38,217 nucleotides of DNA from an uncultured Collinsella sp. (GCA_900547125.1 URFU01000004.1:1-38217); one strand, 5' to 3'; numbered from the stretch's first letter, positions 17,475-25,295 are shown. The notes: generated by a model from the sequence alone, not told the origin. Made by a program: numbers and translations.

Positions 17475-17516
17475 GCCCCAGCTCCCAATCAGTCTTTTTG
17501 GGACGGGGCTCTTTTA
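17475..17516 (+). terminator. Terminator-like hairpin
   Basis: Stem GCCCC (17475-17479) with GGGGC (17505-17509) and TCCCA with TGGGA inside it, followed by TCTTTTAG on the plus strand. No plus-strand gene precedes it, so it may instead be part of the GntR upstream region. Confidence 0.35.
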
Positions 17517-17544
17517 GCTACCCTGGCCCGCAAATCGGCCCCCT

Positions 17545-17706
17545 TGCCACAAAAGTGGCCCATCTACTACGTTAACACGGATAGCCTCGGCCATACCGAA
17601 AACCGTGAAAACAAAACCGCAGGTAGACAGCTTGTCGATTTTCGAAAAAGCCGACTATGGTTGACCCCTGCGGCTTAAACGTAGTAGATAGGCCTTTTTC
17701 GTGGCG
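17545..17706. repeat. Nested inverted-repeat element, 162 bp
   Basis: Outer arms 17545-17573 and 17678-17706 match at 24 of 29 positions as inverted repeats, sharing ATCTACTACGTT next to the interior. Inside, CCGCAGG (near 17616) and CCTGCGG (near 17667) form a second stem. A 69-codon minus-strand reading frame crosses it (17572-17781) but has no ribosome site and no recognisable product. This occupies part of the 540-bp gene-free region 17412-17951. Possibly a MITE-like or structured intergenic element. Confidence 0.65.
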
Positions 17707-17770
17707 CAGCACTACTGCACCCCAAATTGGCACCCCGAGCCTGTTATAAGTTGCTGTGAAATACGGACGG

Positions 17771-17797
17771 TTGATAATCAAGGGTTGATAATCAAGG
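17771..17797. repeat. Tandem pair of TTGATAATCAAGG
   Basis: Two identical 13-bp copies (17771-17783 and 17785-17797) in direct tandem. Each contains the small palindrome TTGATAATCAA. They sit immediately before the CTATAC array. Confidence 0.75.
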
Positions 17798-17801
17798 CGC
17801 G

Positions 17802-17863
17802 CTATACGGCTTGCTATATCTCACTATACTTTGCTGTACGTCGCTATACTTTGCTATAACTTG
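17802..17863. repeat. Six CTATACTTTG-like units at 10-bp spacing
   Basis: Consecutive units are CTATACGGCTTG, CTATATCTCA, CTATACTTTG, CTGTACGTCG, CTATACTTTG and CTATAACTTG. After the first 12-bp unit the period is exactly 10 bp, one DNA helical turn, so the CTATA faces align on one side of the helix. No gene overlaps. Could be a cooperative protein-binding array. Confidence 0.7.
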
Positions 17864-17872
17864 ACAATAATC

Positions 17873-17933
17873 GGCCCGTTACCATCCGGGATATAACGGG
17901 CCCCAAGCCAACGCTGACTTGGGGCCCGTCTTG
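17873..17933 (-). terminator. Terminator with competing hairpins
   Basis: An 11-bp stem CGGGCCCCAAG (17897-17907) with CTTGGGGCCCG (17918-17928) lies 24 bp beyond the stop of the minus-strand ATP-binding gene. An alternative 9-bp stem GGCCCGTTA (17873-17881) with TAACGGGCC (17894-17902) uses part of the same bases, so the two are mutually exclusive. Only a short TTATAT follows the first stem. Confidence 0.6.
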
Positions 17934-17951
17934 TACCATGGCTCTTTTGGA

Positions 17952-19205
17952 CTATGAGCGCTCGTATTTCGTGGCCCGCCCGGTTCCCTGCCTTACGATT
18001 ATATTCCGTTCAAGCAGAGATTCGAGTGCCGCCAACGTCCGCATGCGGCTCAGCCCCGTCTGTTTTTCAATCTCGCTTCGCGACATAATTCGCCCACCCG
18101 ACAAGGCCTTGAGAACCTGGACCTCTTCCTCGGACCCTTCAAAGGCATCGGTAACGGGCAATGTGACGGCCACCATGCCGCCGCGAACATCAAAAATTGG
18201 TTGATTGATCGAATCGCGATAGGCACGTCTAATGCGCGCAATTCCCGTACCAAATTTCTCGATGTAATCCAGCTTTAAGAAGGCCTCTGCAATGATGGGG
18301 TTTCTGAGCACGGATATCTGCCCATACAGATATTGTTCCGTCGTCAAACCGGCAGGCAGCGATCCGGGCGAAGTCACAACGACGCGATCGTCGTACAGGG
18401 CAATTTGAACATTCGCTCGAACGTCCCACGTCCGATGCACCAAAGCGTTTGCGACAGCCTCGCGAAACGCCTCGAGAGGAATTCGATCGGTTTGGACGCG
18501 CTCCATCCCTTCGATACGCTCAAAACGGTAGTAGCGTGCAAACATAGCCACCGCCCTGTCCACCTGCTCAATTGCGGATACATTTGTCGCCGTCTCACGG
18601 TCCAAGATCACATCCTCGGTATCGCCAAAACGGACGCAGTCGATGCCCGGAAAATCATTCCTATCCGCCAAAATCGCCGCAGCGTTGGTATAGCCATCTT
18701 TGCCGAGCAAGCGAAGTGTGCGCATAATATCCGGCGTTAGCTCGGAAATGCCGAGATGTTCAACACACTTATGCTCGAGCGTGTGAAAACTCAAGTCCTG
18801 GCGAGCCGATGTGAGCGCGTCGAACGTTACGTTGCTGCCTTCGAGCGTCAGCCTGCCATACTCAAACCGGTCGACCTCCACCGTTGCCGAATCGTTTCGC
18901 CTGTAGGCCTTTCCCTTGCTTCGATAGGGTTTGTCCTGGCCCTCATAAACCGTAAGGATTACGGTCCCGTGTTTCTCATCGGGCTCGAGCGTGTAACGGG
19001 GAGCGGGGTCCAAGCTGTCATTAATCATGTTCTCAATGCGGAGACACTCTGCGACCGGATCTGCAAGGCCGACAGCCACGCCCTCGTCATCAACGCCAAA
19101 CTCAATCTTGCCCGTCCCGTAATTTGCATAGGCGCTCACCGTTTTAAGAAACGTCGGCGTAACGCTTTCCTTGTATTCGACTGTAGGGCTTTCTCTAACA
19201 ACCAT
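17952..19205 (-). CDS. AlbA_2/Schlafen-type ATP-binding regulator
   Basis: A 417-residue protein. Residues 1-110 resemble the AlbA_2 (Schlafen) domain (TVEYKES ... KTVSAYANYGTGKIEFGVDDEG). The middle (about 235-330) resembles the GHKL-type ATPase fold often annotated as RecG-like (EAFREAVANALVHRTWDVR ... VTSPGSLPAGLT ... RNPIIAEAFLKLDYIEKFGTGI). The C-terminus (about 350-417) is a winged helix (GRIMSRSEIEKQTGLSRMRTLAALESLLERNIIVRQGTGRATKY). Such proteins are usually called transcription regulators or RNA-binding proteins, with no firmly known role; some sit in defence regions. The ATG at 19205 has GAGGGGG upstream. An operator-like cluster lies at its promoter, and repeat elements surround it. 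Confidence 0.85.
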   Translation of the reverse strand: MVVRESPTVEYKESVTPTFLKTVSAYANYGTGKIEFGVDDEGVAVGLADPVAECLRIENMINDSLDPAPRYTLEPDEKHGTVILTVYEGQDKPYRSKGKAYRRNDSATVEVDRFEYGRLTLEGSNVTFDALTSARQDLSFHTLEHKCVEHLGISELTPDIMRTLRLLGKDGYTNAAAILADRNDFPGIDCVRFGDTEDVILDRETATNVSAIEQVDRAVAMFARYYRFERIEGMERVQTDRIPLEAFREAVANALVHRTWDVRANVQIALYDDRVVVTSPGSLPAGLTTEQYLYGQISVLRNPIIAEAFLKLDYIEKFGTGIARIRRAYRDSINQPIFDVRGGMVAVTLPVTDAFEGSEEEVQVLKALSGGRIMSRSEIEKQTGLSRMRTLAALESLLERNIIVRQGTGRATKYERS

Positions 19206-19247
19206 ATGAACAACCCCCTCGTTTCGTACCATTCATAACCGTATTAT

Positions 19248-19302
19248 AAGACGAAAACTGTTTGCGTACTGATTTATCCAAGACGCAAATGGTTTTCGTC
19301 TT
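19248..19302 (-). promoter_or_regulatory. Operator cluster at AlbA_2 gene promoter
   Basis: Inverted 20-bp arms 19248-19267 and 19283-19302 match at 18 of 20 positions (AAGACGAAAAC..TTTGCGT). More partial copies follow: TTTGCGTA near 19305, AAGACGCA near 19320, GTTTTCGTCTG near 19369. On the minus strand TATAAT (about 19243-19248) overlaps the first arm, so a bound protein would block the -10. Autoregulation by the gene's own winged helix is the simplest reading. Confidence 0.65.
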
Positions 19303-19401
19303 TATTTGCGTACGGAATTAAGACGCATAATTTCGCTTTCGTATGGCTCAATACCGGACACAGACTGTTTTCGTCTGTCAATACGTCTGCAATCCAAACG
19401 A

Positions 19402-19437
19402 AAAGAGCCCCGAGCTCGTATGAACTCGGGGCTCTTT
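19402..19437. terminator. Strong intrinsic terminator
   Basis: Perfect 13-bp stem AAAGAGCCCCGAG (19402-19414) with CTCGGGGCTCTTT (19425-19437). T-rich sequence follows on the minus strand (CTCTTTTCGTTT). It isolates the AlbA_2 gene's promoter from minus-strand transcription coming from the oxidoreductase side. Confidence 0.8.
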
Positions 19438-19467
19438 GTGCCGCACATCTATGAAAGGAGAAATTCG

Positions 19468-19734
19468 ATGCGTACGGGCGCTATTCCATGAAGCCACCCT
19501 GGGATGGCGGCAACCTCGTCGTTACCTGTCCGATGGGTGTGCTCAAGGCATCCGTTCCCCTCTTTATCGACGTAACGGGCAAATAAGCTCGTCGAGGAGA
19601 CCATCCGCACGCACCACGGTGTGGCCGACGCCATCGAGGCGCGCAACCCCACCGCAGCGCACGACGCGATGTATCTGCACCTGGTCTACAACCGCAACAT
19701 GATTGCGGAAGACGCACAGACAAAAGGCCTTTAA
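19468..19734 (+). pseudogene. Decayed GntR/FCD regulator C-terminus
   Basis: From 19585 the plus strand encodes LVEETIRTHHGVADAIEARN followed by PTAAHDAMYLHLVYNRNMI and a stop at 19732-19734. This is the final helices of an FCD-type GntR regulator. In another frame just upstream (19488 to a stop at 19584-19586) lies VLKASVPLFIDVTGK, which would join it through a one-base frameshift. A good ribosome site (AAAGGAG) precedes a 7-codon ORF MRTGAIP at 19468, whose TGA overlaps the next ATG. The DNA-binding half is missing. A remnant rather than an active gene. Confidence 0.65.
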
Positions 19735-19753
19735 GGCTCGACCATGATCTTTC

Positions 19754-19796
19754 TTTGATAAAACGCAAAAGCGGCGGCCGCTTGCGCTTTATCAAA
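19754..19796. repeat. Long hairpin before the oxidoreductase stop
   Basis: TTTGATAAA ... AGCGGC pairs with GCCGCT ... TTTATCAAA through nearly the whole 43 bp, with single-base bulges. It lies 74 bp beyond the oxidoreductase stop (minus strand). The following 19800-19866 also contains GGTGCA/TGCACC and the AACCTGTCCCC motif seen in other intergenic hairpins. Confidence 0.6.
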
Positions 19797-19869
19797 TGGT
19801 GCAATGGGGCCAGGTTTACATGCACCAAGTTGGTACAAAGCAACCTGTCCCCCACGCACAAAGGGTTGA

Positions 19870-21819
19870 CTAGAGCTCGCAGGCAACCTTGTAGCCATCG
19901 CCGATGGCGTCGCGGATGTTGCCGCACTTGTTGGCATCGCCCAGCACGTGGGTGGTAACGCCGGCTGCAGCCAGGTCGTCGGCCAGCTTGGTGTTGGGAC
20001 GGTAGCCCATGGCAAGCACCAGCGTATCGGCACCGGTGATGGTGTGGACCTCGCCGTCCTTTTCGTAGCTGATAGTGTCCTCGGTAATCTCGGTCACCTT
20101 GGCCTCGGTCAGCACATGGACGCCCTTGGAGAGCATGCGCGTGATGAGCACCGCGCGACCGGCGCCGCCCTCGTTGGCGGCGAGCGTCTTGGTCATCTCG
20201 ATAACAGTGACATCGCGATTGGCCGGCGACAGGTCGTTGACCAACGGGGCCAGGTAATCGGCCGTCTCGCAGCCAACGGTGCCGCCGCCCACGATGACGA
20301 TCTTCTTGCCCGGGAAAGCCTTGCCGCCCAGCAGGTCGTCAGCCGTCATAACCTGCTTAAAGCCCTGCATGAAGGCCGGAGCGATGGGCTCGGCGCCATA
20401 AGCCAGGACAACCTCGTAACCTGCGTAGTCGCGCTGAATGTCCTCGGCCGAAAGCTCGGTGCCAAATACGCACTTCACGCCGGCCTCGGCCAGGCGACGG
20501 TACTGATACTTGATCACGCGGGTGAGCTCCTGCTTTGCCGGCGGAACGGCCGCGATGCGCATCTCGCCGCCCGGTTCGTCCTGCCTATCCACGAGCACCA
20601 CGTTGTGGCCGCGCTTGGCAGCAATGTAGGCAGCCTCCATGCCCGCAGGACCAGCGCCCACAACGAGCACGTTCTTGGCCTCGGCGGCAGGCTCGTAGCC
20701 AGCCTCGTCGCGCTCCACGTCCGGGTTGACGGTGCAGGAGATGCGCTTGCCGAACATAATGCCGTTCAGGCAGCGCAGGCAGCCGATGCAGGGGCGGATG
20801 TCGTCGGCGTTGCCGGCAGCGGCCTTGTTGCAGAACTCGGCATCGCACAGATTGGCGCGGCCCATCATGCAAATGTCGGCAGCGCCGTCCTCGATCAGCT
20901 CCTCGGCGATCCAGGCCTCGTTAATGCGGCCGACGGTGGCAACGGGAATGTTCACGTGCTTCTTAATCTCACGCGAGCAAGCGGCGTGCGAGGCCTGCTG
21001 CGTACCGGCGGCGGGAATCGCGGAGCCGCGCTTGATGGTGGTGCCGCCCGACACGTGAATCATGTCGACGCCGGCCTTCTCCAGGCGACGCGAGACGTAG
21101 ATCATGTCGTTGAGGGTCAGACCGCCATCGGTGTACTCATCGCCCGAGATGCGGACATCGATGATAAAGTCCTTACCACAGCGCTCGCGAATCTCGGCGA
21201 TGACCTCGAGCAAGAAGCGCATGCGAGCGTCGAGCGAGCCGCCGTACTCGTCGGTACGCTTGTTGTAGAGCGGAGTCAAAAAGCCGCCGAGCATACCGTG
21301 GGCGTGTGCCGCATGGACCTCGACGCCATCGACGCCGGCCTTCTGCATACGCACGGCAGCGTCGCCAAACTGATGCGTGAGCTCGTGGATCTCGTCGACC
21401 GTGATAGGACGCGGTGCCTCGCGGGCATAGGACGGCCCCACAAAGGACGGAGCGATCAGGCGCGGCGTGCCCGGAATGTTAAAGGCCATGTAGGCGGGGT
21501 GGAAGAGCTGCGGCATGATCTTACAGCCATACTCGTGGACGGCCGCGGCGAGCTTTTCCCAGCCGGGGATAAACGTGTCGTCGTAGCAGCACATGTCACC
21601 CGGCAGATAGGTATAGGTAGGCTCGACCGTCACGACCTCGGTGATGATCAGGCCAACGCCGCCCTTGGCACGGGCGCGGTAATGATCGACCAAGTCATCG
21701 GTCACATAGCCATGATCGGCCAGGTTGGTAGATACCGGCGGCATAAAGACGCGGTTCTTGACCTCGGTCGTACCGACCTTGATCGGGCTAAAGAGCATCG
21801 GATAGGCAGAGGACTCCAT
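19870..21819 (-). CDS. NADH:flavin oxidoreductase (FadH/BaiCD type)
   Basis: A 649-residue, multi-cofactor enzyme. Residues 1-~370 are an Old Yellow Enzyme TIM barrel binding FMN (MLFSPIKVGTTEVKNRVFMPP, HAAHAHGMLGGFLTPLYNKR). A 4Fe-4S site follows (CIGCLRCL ... RISC). Then come an FAD-binding Rossmann motif (VLVVGAGPAGMEAAYIAAKRG) and an NAD(P)-binding one (KKIVIVGGGTVGCETADY). This is the layout of 2,4-dienoyl-CoA reductase, trimethylamine dehydrogenase and the bile-acid enzymes BaiCD/BaiH. It reduces an activated C=C bond; the substrate is unknown. The ATG at 21819 has AAAGGA 7 nt upstream. No bai or fatty-acid genes are adjacent. Confidence 0.93.
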   Translation of the reverse strand: MESSAYPMLFSPIKVGTTEVKNRVFMPPVSTNLADHGYVTDDLVDHYRARAKGGVGLIITEVVTVEPTYTYLPGDMCCYDDTFIPGWEKLAAAVHEYGCKIMPQLFHPAYMAFNIPGTPRLIAPSFVGPSYAREAPRPITVDEIHELTHQFGDAAVRMQKAGVDGVEVHAAHAHGMLGGFLTPLYNKRTDEYGGSLDARMRFLLEVIAEIRERCGKDFIIDVRISGDEYTDGGLTLNDMIYVSRRLEKAGVDMIHVSGGTTIKRGSAIPAAGTQQASHAACSREIKKHVNIPVATVGRINEAWIAEELIEDGAADICMMGRANLCDAEFCNKAAAGNADDIRPCIGCLRCLNGIMFGKRISCTVNPDVERDEAGYEPAAEAKNVLVVGAGPAGMEAAYIAAKRGHNVVLVDRQDEPGGEMRIAAVPPAKQELTRVIKYQYRRLAEAGVKCVFGTELSAEDIQRDYAGYEVVLAYGAEPIAPAFMQGFKQVMTADDLLGGKAFPGKKIVIVGGGTVGCETADYLAPLVNDLSPANRDVTVIEMTKTLAANEGGAGRAVLITRMLSKGVHVLTEAKVTEITEDTISYEKDGEVHTITGADTLVLAMGYRPNTKLADDLAAAGVTTHVLGDANKCGNIRDAIGDGYKVACEL

Positions 21820-21921
21820 ACAGGGTTCCTTTCGTTTGAGCCGCTCGGCGGCAGTTGCTAACGTACCTATCGTATCAGCAACTGCCGCATCCGCAGCCAA
21901 ACATACCCAAACGCCGGTCGA

Positions 21922-22122
21922 CTAATGAATACCGCGGCCCAAGTCTTCGGCGATTTTGTCCACGCCCTTAAGCGCGGCACAGGTCTTTTTGTTGGAGCAA
22001 TGCCCCGTGCAAACGCCACCCTGAGCGCAGTCGGCGCAGGTGCCCTTGCGGTAGATGCGCACGCACACGGCGACAAACGCAATACCGATAACGGCCAGTA
22101 CAACAATATCGATAGGTGCCAT
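21922..22122 (-). CDS. FeoB-associated Cys-rich membrane protein
   Basis: 66 residues. One N-terminal membrane helix (about 5-22) is followed by a basic stretch and a Cys-rich tail: C29xxC32, C38xxxC42, C48. This layout matches the small proteins found next to feoB in many anaerobes, whose role is unproven; iron or redox handling is proposed. GGAGG lies 6 nt before the ATG. It follows feoB on the same strand after 175 bp and a terminator. AGTTAACCAC just upstream (22137-22146) echoes the operator in front of the first feoA. Confidence 0.8.
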   Translation of the reverse strand: MAPIDIVVLAVIGIAFVAVCVRIYRKGTCADCAQGGVCTGHCSNKKTCAALKGVDKIAEDLGRGIH

Positions 22123-22235
22123 AGCAAGCCTCCTCTAGTTAACCACCACTTACTTTACCCCATTCTCCACCTATCAAAAGGGGACAGGTTATTTTTGGTC
22201 GGTTTTATCTGCGGAAACGCCACATCTCCCCCACC

Positions 22236-22268
22236 AAAAAGCCCGAGTGTCGCTGGGACACCCGGGCT
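22236..22268 (-). terminator. feoB terminator
   Basis: A 12-bp stem (22240-22251 with 22257-22268, one wobble) with a 5-nt loop is followed on the minus strand by TTTTTGG. It lies 30 bp after the feoB stop. GGGGACAGG occurs further on at 22180-22188. Confidence 0.88.
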
Positions 22269-22297
22269 CGTGGAAAGGGGTTAATCCTTATTCGGAC

Positions 22298-23545
22298 TTA
22301 AGCGGAAACTGCAGCGGAAGCAGCGTTGGTCTCGTCCTCGTCGGTCCATGCATGCTTTGGCATGGGACGGAAGATCTGGAAGAGCATCGCAACCAGCAGC
22401 ACGATGGCCACCACCGTCCAGATACCAAACTGTCCAAGAACAAGCAGGTTGTAGAACTGGTTGATGAACAGGCCGATCACCCAAGCAAAGGCGCACTCGT
22501 AGCCGAGGGCAATCGCGGTCCACTTGCCGGAGTCCATCTGGTTGCGGATGGTACCCATAGCGGCAAAGCACGGAGCGCACAGCAGGTTGAAAGCGCCAAA
22601 GGCAACGCAAGCGCCCATGGTCGGGAACATGCCGGCGAACGCGGTCCACAGGCTCGGATCGGTCTCGGCGGCATCGGCAACGGACAGCAGCGAGCCGGCG
22701 GTGGCGACGACGTTCTCCTTGGCGACAAGACCCGAGACGGACAGTGCTGTTGCCTGCCAGGTGCTAAAGCCGAGCGGGGCGAAGATCCAGGCGATCAGGT
22801 TGCCGAGCATGGCAAGCACGGAGTAGTCCATGAACTCCTCGGGGATGCCGTCCATCGCAGGCAGGAAGCCAAAGGAACCGTTGTAGCTACCAAAGTTGGA
22901 GAGGAACCAAACGACGACGGTGGACGCGAAGATGACCGTGCCGGCCTTCTTGATAAAGGCCCAGCAGCGCTCCCACACGTGCAGCGCCCAAGAGCGAATC
23001 GCCGGGAAGTGGTAGGCAGGAAGCTCCATAACAAACGGCGTCGGGCGACCGGCGAAGAGCCTGGTCTTCTTGAGCATGAGGCCCGAGGCGATGACGGCAA
23101 AGACGCCCAGGAAGTAGAAGAGCGGGCTGATCCACGCGGCGGTGGTGGAAGAATCGCCGATGATGGAACCCATGAGCAGGGCAATGATCGGCAGCTTAGC
23201 GCCACAGGGAATGAACGTGGTGGTCATGACCGTCATGCGGCGGTCCTTCTCGTTCTCGATGGTCTTGGTGGCCATGACGCCGGGGACGCCGCAGCCCGAG
23301 GACACGAGCATGGGGATAAAGGACTTACCGGACAGGCCAAAGCGGCGGAACACGCGGTCCATGATAAAGGCGACGCGGGCCATATAGCCGCAGTCCTCCA
23401 AGAAAGACAGCATCACGAACAGCAGGAACATCTGCGGCACAAAGCCAAAGATGGCACCCAAACCGCCAACGATACCGTCGCAGACCAGCGAATCGACCAG
23501 GCCACCGTCCTCGGTGCCACCCGCCACAAGGGCGTCGTGGACCAT
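22298..23545 (-). CDS. feoB: FeoB C-terminal membrane part (split by amber codon)
   Basis: The membrane permease part of ferrous-iron transporter FeoB, in the same frame as the upstream part and separated only by a TAG at 23564-23566. The frame reopens with VPGITT and the first ATG is at 23545. It holds the Gate motifs: FGFVPQMFLLFVMLSFLEDCGYMARVAF, then SGCGVPGVMATKTIENEKDRR, a second half with FIPCGAKLPI, and several helices to the C-terminus. No frameshift or other stop is present. No good ribosome site precedes the ATG; re-initiation after the amber codon is possible. Alone it lacks the GTPase. Confidence 0.85.
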   Translation of the reverse strand: MVHDALVAGGTEDGGLVDSLVCDGIVGGLGAIFGFVPQMFLLFVMLSFLEDCGYMARVAFIMDRVFRRFGLSGKSFIPMLVSSGCGVPGVMATKTIENEKDRRMTVMTTTFIPCGAKLPIIALLMGSIIGDSSTTAAWISPLFYFLGVFAVIASGLMLKKTRLFAGRPTPFVMELPAYHFPAIRSWALHVWERCWAFIKKAGTVIFASTVVVWFLSNFGSYNGSFGFLPAMDGIPEEFMDYSVLAMLGNLIAWIFAPLGFSTWQATALSVSGLVAKENVVATAGSLLSVADAAETDPSLWTAFAGMFPTMGACVAFGAFNLLCAPCFAAMGTIRNQMDSGKWTAIALGYECAFAWVIGLFINQFYNLLVLGQFGIWTVVAIVLLVAMLFQIFRPMPKHAWTDEDETNAASAAVSA

Positions 23546-23563
23546 GGTGGTAATACCCGGAAC

Positions 23564-24625
23564 CTACGGGCCATACTCCGCCGGGTCAACCGAATCGGCA
23601 GCATCGCCCGCAGCCTCGACGGCTGCATCGTAGGCGTCGCGGCCCTGACCGAGCACATACCAACCGTCGGTGCCGAAGAGCTGGTCGTTGGTGAAGTCGG
23701 TCACCGTGCCGCCCAGGGTGGAAACGGCGATGTAGTACACGCAGAACATGATGACCACAAAGATCGGCAGGCCCAGGATACGGTTGGTAACCACGCGGTC
23801 GATCTTCTCGGAAGTGCTCATCTTGGCAGGAGCCTTGGTGAGACACTCGTCGATGATGTGGGCAATGACGCCATAGCGCTCACCGGTGATGATGGACTCG
23901 GCATCGTCGTCGCAGTCCTGCTCGCACCGGGCGACCAGCTCCTCCACGCGAGCGGCCTTCTCCTTGGTGAGGTTGATGAGCTTGCAGGCGTCCGCGTCGC
24001 GCTCAAACAGCTTGACAGCGTAGTAGCGGCGCTTGTTGGCGGGAACGCTCGCCGGCAGGTTGTTTTCGATGTGGCCCAGAACGTCCTCGATGGAGGAATC
24101 GAACTTGTGCTCCGGCACCTGGCCCTTGGAAGCAGCGGACTTCTTGACCTGCTCGAAGAGCTCCTTGATACCCTTGTTCTTAAGGGCCGAGATCATCATG
24201 ACCGGGCAGCCGAGCTTCTTGGAGAGCTTGTCCGTGTCGATCTTATCGCCGTTCTTCTCGACCAAGTCGGCCATGTTGAGGGCGACGACTACGGGCAGGC
24301 CGGTCTCGATAACCTGAAGCGCCAGGTACAGGTTGCGCTCGAGGTTGGTGGCATCGACAACCTGGACGACCACATCGGGCTCGCCGCTCATGAGGTAATC
24401 GCGCGAGCACTGCTCCTCGGGGCTGTAGGGGGAAAGCGAGTAGATGCCAGGGAGGTCCGTGATGGTAACGTTCTTGTCGCTTAGGAGCTTGGCCTCCTTT
24501 TTCTCAACCGTGACGCCGGGCCAGTTGCCAACGTAGCCGTTGGCGCCGGTGATCAGGTTGAAAAGCGTGGTCTTGCCGCAGTTGGGGTTACCCGCCAGTG
24601 CGACATGGATCTGAGAATCCGCCAT
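23564..24625 (-). CDS. feoB: FeoB N-terminal GTPase part (ends at amber codon)
   Basis: 353 residues with the G protein of FeoB: GNPNCGKT (12-19), DLPG (57-60) and NMAD (117-120). The helical guanine-dissociation-inhibitor region follows, then the first membrane helix (ILGLPIFVVIMFCVYYIAVSTLG). It ends in EYGP-TAG inside the extracytoplasmic loop that precedes VPGI in the family. Read through, the two parts make about 775 residues, the normal FeoB length, so this is a recent nonsense change, a sequencing error or real read-through. The ATG has AGAAGGA upstream. Preceded by two feoA genes. Confidence 0.88.
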   Translation of the reverse strand: MADSQIHVALAGNPNCGKTTLFNLITGANGYVGNWPGVTVEKKEAKLLSDKNVTITDLPGIYSLSPYSPEEQCSRDYLMSGEPDVVVQVVDATNLERNLYLALQVIETGLPVVVALNMADLVEKNGDKIDTDKLSKKLGCPVMMISALKNKGIKELFEQVKKSAASKGQVPEHKFDSSIEDVLGHIENNLPASVPANKRRYYAVKLFERDADACKLINLTKEKAARVEELVARCEQDCDDDAESIITGERYGVIAHIIDECLTKAPAKMSTSEKIDRVVTNRILGLPIFVVIMFCVYYIAVSTLGGTVTDFTNDQLFGTDGWYVLGQGRDAYDAAVEAAGDAADSVDPAEYGP

Positions 24626-24700
24626 TCAATCCTTCTTCCTTGTGTGCCCGCGCTGCTTTCTCCGCACGGGCTGGATAATGTGCTTTAAAGTTGCTGCATT

Positions 24701-24720
24701 AAGTTAGAAAAACCTAACTT
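24701..24720. promoter_or_regulatory. Inverted repeat between feoA and feoB
   Basis: AAGTTAG (24701-24707), six bases, CTAACTT (24714-24720). The minus-strand form AGTTAGGTTTTTCTAACT resembles DtxR/IdeR-family boxes, which are built on TTAGG/CCTAA. It may be a metal-responsive operator for feoB or a small hairpin in the feo mRNA. Confidence 0.5.
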
Positions 24721-24748
24721 TATCTGCAGAAATATGCGCCGCGAGTCC

Positions 24749-24970
24749 TTACTGGACCTCGACGACGGCGGCCTCCTCCTTGCGGATGGAAAGCTCGTAG
24801 CCGCGCACGTTGATCTCGACCGGATCACCGAGCGGTGCGACCTTCACGACCTTGAACGAAGTGCCCTTGATGAGCCCCAGGTCCATAAGGTGGCGGCGAA
24901 GCGCACCCTCACCGTGAAGCTTGACGATGGTAGAGCTCTCGCCCACCTTAACGTCACCCAACGTCTTCAT
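24749..24970 (-). CDS. feoA: FeoA-like ferrous iron transport protein (second)
   Basis: 73 residues with an SH3-like FeoA fold: MKTLGDVKVGESSTIVKL, then LRRHLMDLGLIKGTSFKVVK and a final GYELSIRKEEAAVVEV. FeoA is a small cytoplasmic partner of FeoB. AAAGGGGG lies upstream of the ATG. It lies 40 bp after the other feoA and 123 bp before feoB, all on the minus strand. Confidence 0.93.
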   Translation of the reverse strand: MKTLGDVKVGESSTIVKLHGEGALRRHLMDLGLIKGTSFKVVKVAPLGDPVEINVRGYELSIRKEEAAVVEVQ

Positions 24971-25010
24971 TTACTTGTCCCCCTTTCAGTGCGTACAGAA
25001 ATTCCGTCGA

Positions 25011-25253
25011 CTAACCGACGGTCATGATGTGCATGGCAACTTTGGAATCGATGCCAAAGCGTGCGCCCAGCACCGTGACGATGATATTGGCGCCACTCGA
25101 GCTCACCACGTGGATTTCGTTGCCCTCGACAAAGCCGAGGTCCTTGAGGTGGTGCTTCATGTCCTCATTGCCCTTTACACGAGACACGCGCACGGTTTCG
25201 CCCGCTTTTACCATCGAAAGCGGCATGGCCGGCATCTGCGGTCCGCAAGACAT
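25011..25253 (-). CDS. feoA: FeoA-like ferrous iron transport protein (first)
   Basis: 80 residues of the same FeoA fold: PLSMVKAGETVRVSRVKG, then KHHLKDLGFVEGNEIHVV and FGIDSKVAMHIMTV. It carries a short extra N-terminus with a Cys (MSCGPQM). AGGAG lies 6 nt before the ATG. It is the first gene of the feo unit, with a large inverted-repeat operator upstream. Two FeoA genes per FeoB are common in anaerobes. Confidence 0.92.
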   Translation of the reverse strand: MSCGPQMPAMPLSMVKAGETVRVSRVKGNEDMKHHLKDLGFVEGNEIHVVSSSGANIIVTVLGARFGIDSKVAMHIMTVG

Positions 25254-25295
25254 GAGTGGCTCCTAACGTCAGTTCGTCCTCAACATCGACGCGAT

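Noticed and set aside
17572..17781. 69-codon minus-strand frame as a small gene
   Set aside because: It runs through the inverted-repeat element, has no ribosome site and no recognisable product.
17802..17863. CTATACTTTG units as a CRISPR array
   Set aside because: Units are 10 bp and contiguous, with no spacers and no cas genes.
23564..23566. TAG in feoB as a pyrrolysine codon
   Set aside because: Nothing nearby suggests pyrrolysine decoding, and the position lies in a variable loop with no reason for a special residue.
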